Shown piece after piece: positions 61,558 through 64,000 of a stretch of 64,000 nt of DNA. The DNA comes from Paenibacillus phoenicis (lineage in GTDB: Bacteria; Bacillota; Bacilli; Paenibacillales; Paenibacillaceae), in NCBI RefSeq assembly GCF_034718895.1, contig NZ_JAYERP010000001.1:1302001-1366000 (forward strand), written 5' to 3'. The first letter of the stretch is position 1. Each line of letters begins with the position of its first letter. Both the position numbers and the translations under genes were made by a program. The notes below the pieces were generated by a model, which had not been told where the DNA came from, did not search any database, and saw only the letters and a program-made list of their open reading frames with translations.

Positions 61558-62832
61558 TTAACGTTTAATTTCCGTCTCGCCTTTATTGACTTTTAAATCT
61601 GTATGGCTGAGGAACCCGATGACCTTATCGGCATCCCGTGCAAGCAGCTCCCAATCCCCTTTATTGCGCTCCCATTCCGACAGCGTAAAGAAGCGGATTT
61701 CCGCCACAGGCTCATTCGTATCGATCTTGACGAAGATTAGGTGCTCATTTTTGTCGGATTTCGTATCGATCGTCACATTGCCTTGCCATTCTTTCGGGAA
61801 GTTGAAGTAGAAACGTCCAGCCATATCCATATATTGCTGCATGACGAATTTGAGGCCTTCGTTCTCATCCCACTGGTAATAGGAGAACAGCCATGGAATT
61901 TCATCAAATGAAATATACTCCCAGCCTTTGGGCTTCTCCAGCATACCGATTTCCAGCAACCCATCATTATTGACGTCACCGCTGAGAATCGGATACCCTT
62001 TGAGCGTCATATCCTGTGAAGGCAGCAGGTTGACGAGCTCCCCATCCTTCATCACGATCACCGTCGAGAAGGCGGAATGGGTTCCCACCGTTGCGTCAAG
62101 AATAATCCCTTTTAGGTTGGGCGTAATGTTACCGCTGACCGCATTATAATACTCGCTGATCGGATCGTCGAGTTCCAGATGGCTTAATTCCTTAAAAGAT
62201 CCGTCATATTGATACGTTGTAACCGTTGTATACTGCTCGCGTTTTAAGTTCACAACCGTGATATCCGGAATGTTATCCTGATTCAGATCGTCCACCATAA
62301 AATAATTGTACGGCAACGCGATCGCCTTCTCGACTTCGCTGCCGTTATAAGTATATACGGTTAATCCTTTTTGCAGCTCATCGGAGCCGCTGGAGAAGCC
62401 AGCGATAATCTCCAGATTGCCGTCGCCGTTTAAGTCCAGCAGATCAAACGTTTCAAGGACCTGACCTTCGCCATCAAAACGTACCTTCAGCACCCAGGAG
62501 TTCCCCTGATGCTCTAAAATCATCCCGTGGATCCGCACCGCTTCATCCGGCGTCTCATAGAAGACCACCGCCTCCTTGATCCCGTCGTTGTTCAGGTCAG
62601 GCGTGCGAATAGAGCTGATATTGCGGACGTCCCGCGGCGAGACGATCTCTCCGCCTTTCAGCTCGGCCTTAATGACGCTGATTAGCGATGCACGGTCGGT
62701 GGAGAGCTGCGGCGTTTGCATCAAGGATTTCGGATCGCTGATCACGCTGCAGCCGCTTAGGATCAGAAGCAGGCAAGCTCCAGCCCAAGCGGATAATCCC
62801 CTCTTAGTCAACATGCTCATCACTCGTTTCAT
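61558..62832 (-). CDS. lipoprotein with FG-GAP/VCBS-like repeats
   Basis: A 424-residue lipoprotein (ILSGC, Cys28). Repeated calcium-loop-like motifs DLNNDGIKEAVV, DLNGDGNLEIIA, DLNQDNIPDITV and DVNNDGLLEIGM mark a beta-propeller of the FG-GAP type. It overlaps the ABC ATPase gene by 4 bases and precedes the two-component genes, so it may serve as an external sensor or transporter accessory. Function otherwise unknown. Confidence 0.85.
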   Translation of the reverse strand: MKRVMSMLTKRGLSAWAGACLLLILSGCSVISDPKSLMQTPQLSTDRASLISVIKAELKGGEIVSPRDVRNISSIRTPDLNNDGIKEAVVFYETPDEAVRIHGMILEHQGNSWVLKVRFDGEGQVLETFDLLDLNGDGNLEIIAGFSSGSDELQKGLTVYTYNGSEVEKAIALPYNYFMVDDLNQDNIPDITVVNLKREQYTTVTTYQYDGSFKELSHLELDDPISEYYNAVSGNITPNLKGIILDATVGTHSAFSTVIVMKDGELVNLLPSQDMTLKGYPILSGDVNNDGLLEIGMLEKPKGWEYISFDEIPWLFSYYQWDENEGLKFVMQQYMDMAGRFYFNFPKEWQGNVTIDTKSDKNEHLIFVKIDTNEPVAEIRFFTLSEWERNKGDWELLARDADKVIGFLSHTDLKVNKGETEIKR

Positions 62833-63563
62833 ACCAGATCAATCAGGCGTTTCTCTTCCATCGAGAGCCGCCGTCCGGACACGTCAAGCTTGATCTTTCC
62901 TTCAGAAAGTCCCCAGATCCGGGTGCAGTAACGCTCCGCCAATTCCAGCGGCAACGCCGTAATGACGATCTTATTTTGTTGCGTGCAAAGCTCCTTTAAC
63001 GTTTCCAGCACGCGTTCCGCCGACTTAGGGTCCAGCCCGATTACCGGCTCGTCCGCAGCCAGGAAGCTAGCTCCGTGAACCAGCGCCCGGCAGATGGCCA
63101 CACGTTGGCGCTCACCGCCGCTCAGCTTACCGGCTTTGACGTGGGCTTTGTCCAGCAGGCCGTATTTCTCCAGCTCGTCCATCGCGCCCATGTAATCGTC
63201 CGACCGTACCATCCCGGTCAGCCGGCGAAGAAGCGGAGTTTGTCCCACTTGTCCGATCAGGACATTTTTTAGCGCGGTTTTCTCCGGATACAAGGAGGGG
63301 TTCTGTTCGAGATAAGCGCATTGGGAGCGATATTTCTGTGAGCCGCGTCCGCCGCCTTCAATCACTTTGTCCCCGTTCCATGTATAATCGCCCCGATTCC
63401 AGCGTTCACGCAGCGCCAAGCAACGAAGGAGCATGCTTTTGCCGCTGCCGCTTGCCCCGACAACGCCAATCATTTCCCCTGCACCAAACTGGACGGTAAT
63501 ATCGCGAAGCACCTTCTTCTTATTTCCATCCACCGATTTCTGCAAGTGGTTGACTCTGATCAT
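62829..63563 (-). CDS. ABC transporter ATPase without a permease partner
   Basis: A 244-residue ATPase: Walker A GASGSGKSM (Ser-Met instead of Ser-Thr), signature LSGGERQR, Walker B FLAADEPVIGLD. It is closest in feel to PhnC-like phosphonate ATPases. The usual switch His after Walker B is not obvious (VITALPLEL), which may change its activity. First gene of the operon; no permease is encoded with it. Confidence 0.85.
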   Translation of the reverse strand: MIRVNHLQKSVDGNKKKVLRDITVQFGAGEMIGVVGASGSGKSMLLRCLALRERWNRGDYTWNGDKVIEGGGRGSQKYRSQCAYLEQNPSLYPEKTALKNVLIGQVGQTPLLRRLTGMVRSDDYMGAMDELEKYGLLDKAHVKAGKLSGGERQRVAICRALVHGASFLAADEPVIGLDPKSAERVLETLKELCTQQNKIVITALPLELAERYCTRIWGLSEGKIKLDVSGRRLSMEEKRLIDLV

Positions 63564-63687
63564 GTCCGATTTCTCCTTTTACGATTAAGAGGTACTCAAT
63601 GTTGTTGTTCACCTTTTTTGAACTAACATGAAATTTGCAATACCCTTTCTTACCCTTTAGTGTATTGGAAAAATCAACGAAAATCCA

Positions 63688-64000
63688 TTACAGCCTGTTC
63701 ATATTTACGCTTTTTTTGTAAAGCTCCGGCCGGAATACCAGCCCGGATGCGGAAAACAACAGATAAGCCGAGCCCAGAAGGATGAATAACATCGGAGCCG
63801 CGCCTAGCTGCATGGCCGCTCCACCGAGGTTCGGGCCGATGATGCTGCCAAAGTTAAAATGAAAGGAAGCAATCACATTAGCGACCGGAAGCAAATGACG
63901 CGGAAGCAAATCCGCGGCATACGCCAGGCCCAGCGAGAAGAACGAACCCACCAAGCCGCCTGCGCCCATGAACAATAGAAGCAACGCCATAAAATGACTC
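63688..64000 (-). CDS. MFS transporter, C-terminal part (runs off the right edge)
   Basis: About 104 residues with three to four hydrophobic spans: LLLFMGAGGLVGSFFSLGLA, VIASFHFNFGSIIGPNLGGA and APMLFILLGSAYLLFSASGL. The glycine pattern fits the last spans of a major-facilitator drug or sugar transporter. The frame is open to 64000, so the gene starts outside the window. Confidence 0.75.
   Translation of the reverse strand, partial: SHFMALLLLFMGAGGLVGSFFSLGLAYAADLLPRHLLPVANVIASFHFNFGSIIGPNLGGAAMQLGAAPMLFILLGSAYLLFSASGLVFRPELYKKSVNMNRL

Noticed and set aside
1-64000. CRISPR arrays, tRNA or rRNA genes
   Set aside because: No spaced direct repeats and no conserved rRNA or tRNA cloverleaf segments were found on reading either strand.

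Overview
The window reads as a chromosomal segment of an endospore-forming, low-to-mid GC Firmicute, most likely a Paenibacillus or close relative. The evidence is strong AGGAGG-type ribosome binding sites, frequent TTG/GTG starts, spore genes (sspH, cwlJ, gerQ), a T-box before leuA, a ydaO-type c-di-AMP leader, XerS-like recombinases, an LplA/LplC-type sugar transporter and a secreted UshA-like protein with SLH repeats. No rRNA, tRNA or CRISPR array was seen.

Layout. (1) 1-0.7 kb: the 5' end of an IS110-family element, reading off the left edge. (2) 0.8-8.9 kb: an aldouronate/hemicellulose utilisation cluster (ABC permease, binding lipoprotein, GH67 alpha-glucuronidase, large GH2 enzyme) that the IS separates from whatever lay upstream. 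(3) 8.9-14.2 kb: an AT-rich accessory stretch with scrambled regulator/oxidoreductase remnants, Nudix and GrpB proteins, a tyrosine recombinase, an unrecognised gene paired with a secreted Cys-containing protein, and a broken AraC regulator. (4) 14.2-24.1 kb: methyltransferase, SLH nucleotidase, sspH, T-box/leuA, and an ACT - UPF0210 - TetM-like GTPase - lipoprotein operon. (5) 24.1-30.1 kb: a poorly explained 690-bp gap, GNAT, a CatE-like dioxygenase with an Rrf2 regulator that share an operator, a broken AIM24-family gene, an isochorismatase-fold hydrolase, an AI-2E family membrane protein and small proteins. (6) 30.2-41.4 kb: aminopeptidase, CNNM/CBS protein, cwlJ-gerQ, FAD oxidoreductase, DUF2500, lipoprotein, polysaccharide deacetylase, ldh, CBS protein. 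(7) 41.5-47.4 kb: MarR remnant, methyltransferase plus a second XerS-like recombinase, then a tight pyrK-pyrD-LpdD-like-moeA-mobB operon. (8) 47.6-52 kb: deacetylase, LysM-3D protein behind a c-di-AMP riboswitch, and an amino-acid (probably arginine) ABC transporter with an ARG-box-like promoter. (9) 52.2-58.7 kb: glycogen/maltodextrin metabolism (GH13 enzyme, glgBA, divergent glgC). (10) 58.8-64 kb: an operon of ABC ATPase, FG-GAP-like lipoprotein, OmpR-type regulator, histidine kinase and GNAT, then the 3' end of an MFS gene.

The signals that most deserve follow-up are the IS110 5' noncoding region as a bridge-RNA candidate, the TGTAAC-N7-GTTACA operator shared by the Rrf2 and dioxygenase promoters, the two XerS-like recombinases together with dif-like 28-bp sites, the orphan ATPase-lipoprotein-two-component operon, and the pyrKD-LpdD-molybdopterin operon. 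None of these is proven to be a new system from sequence alone.
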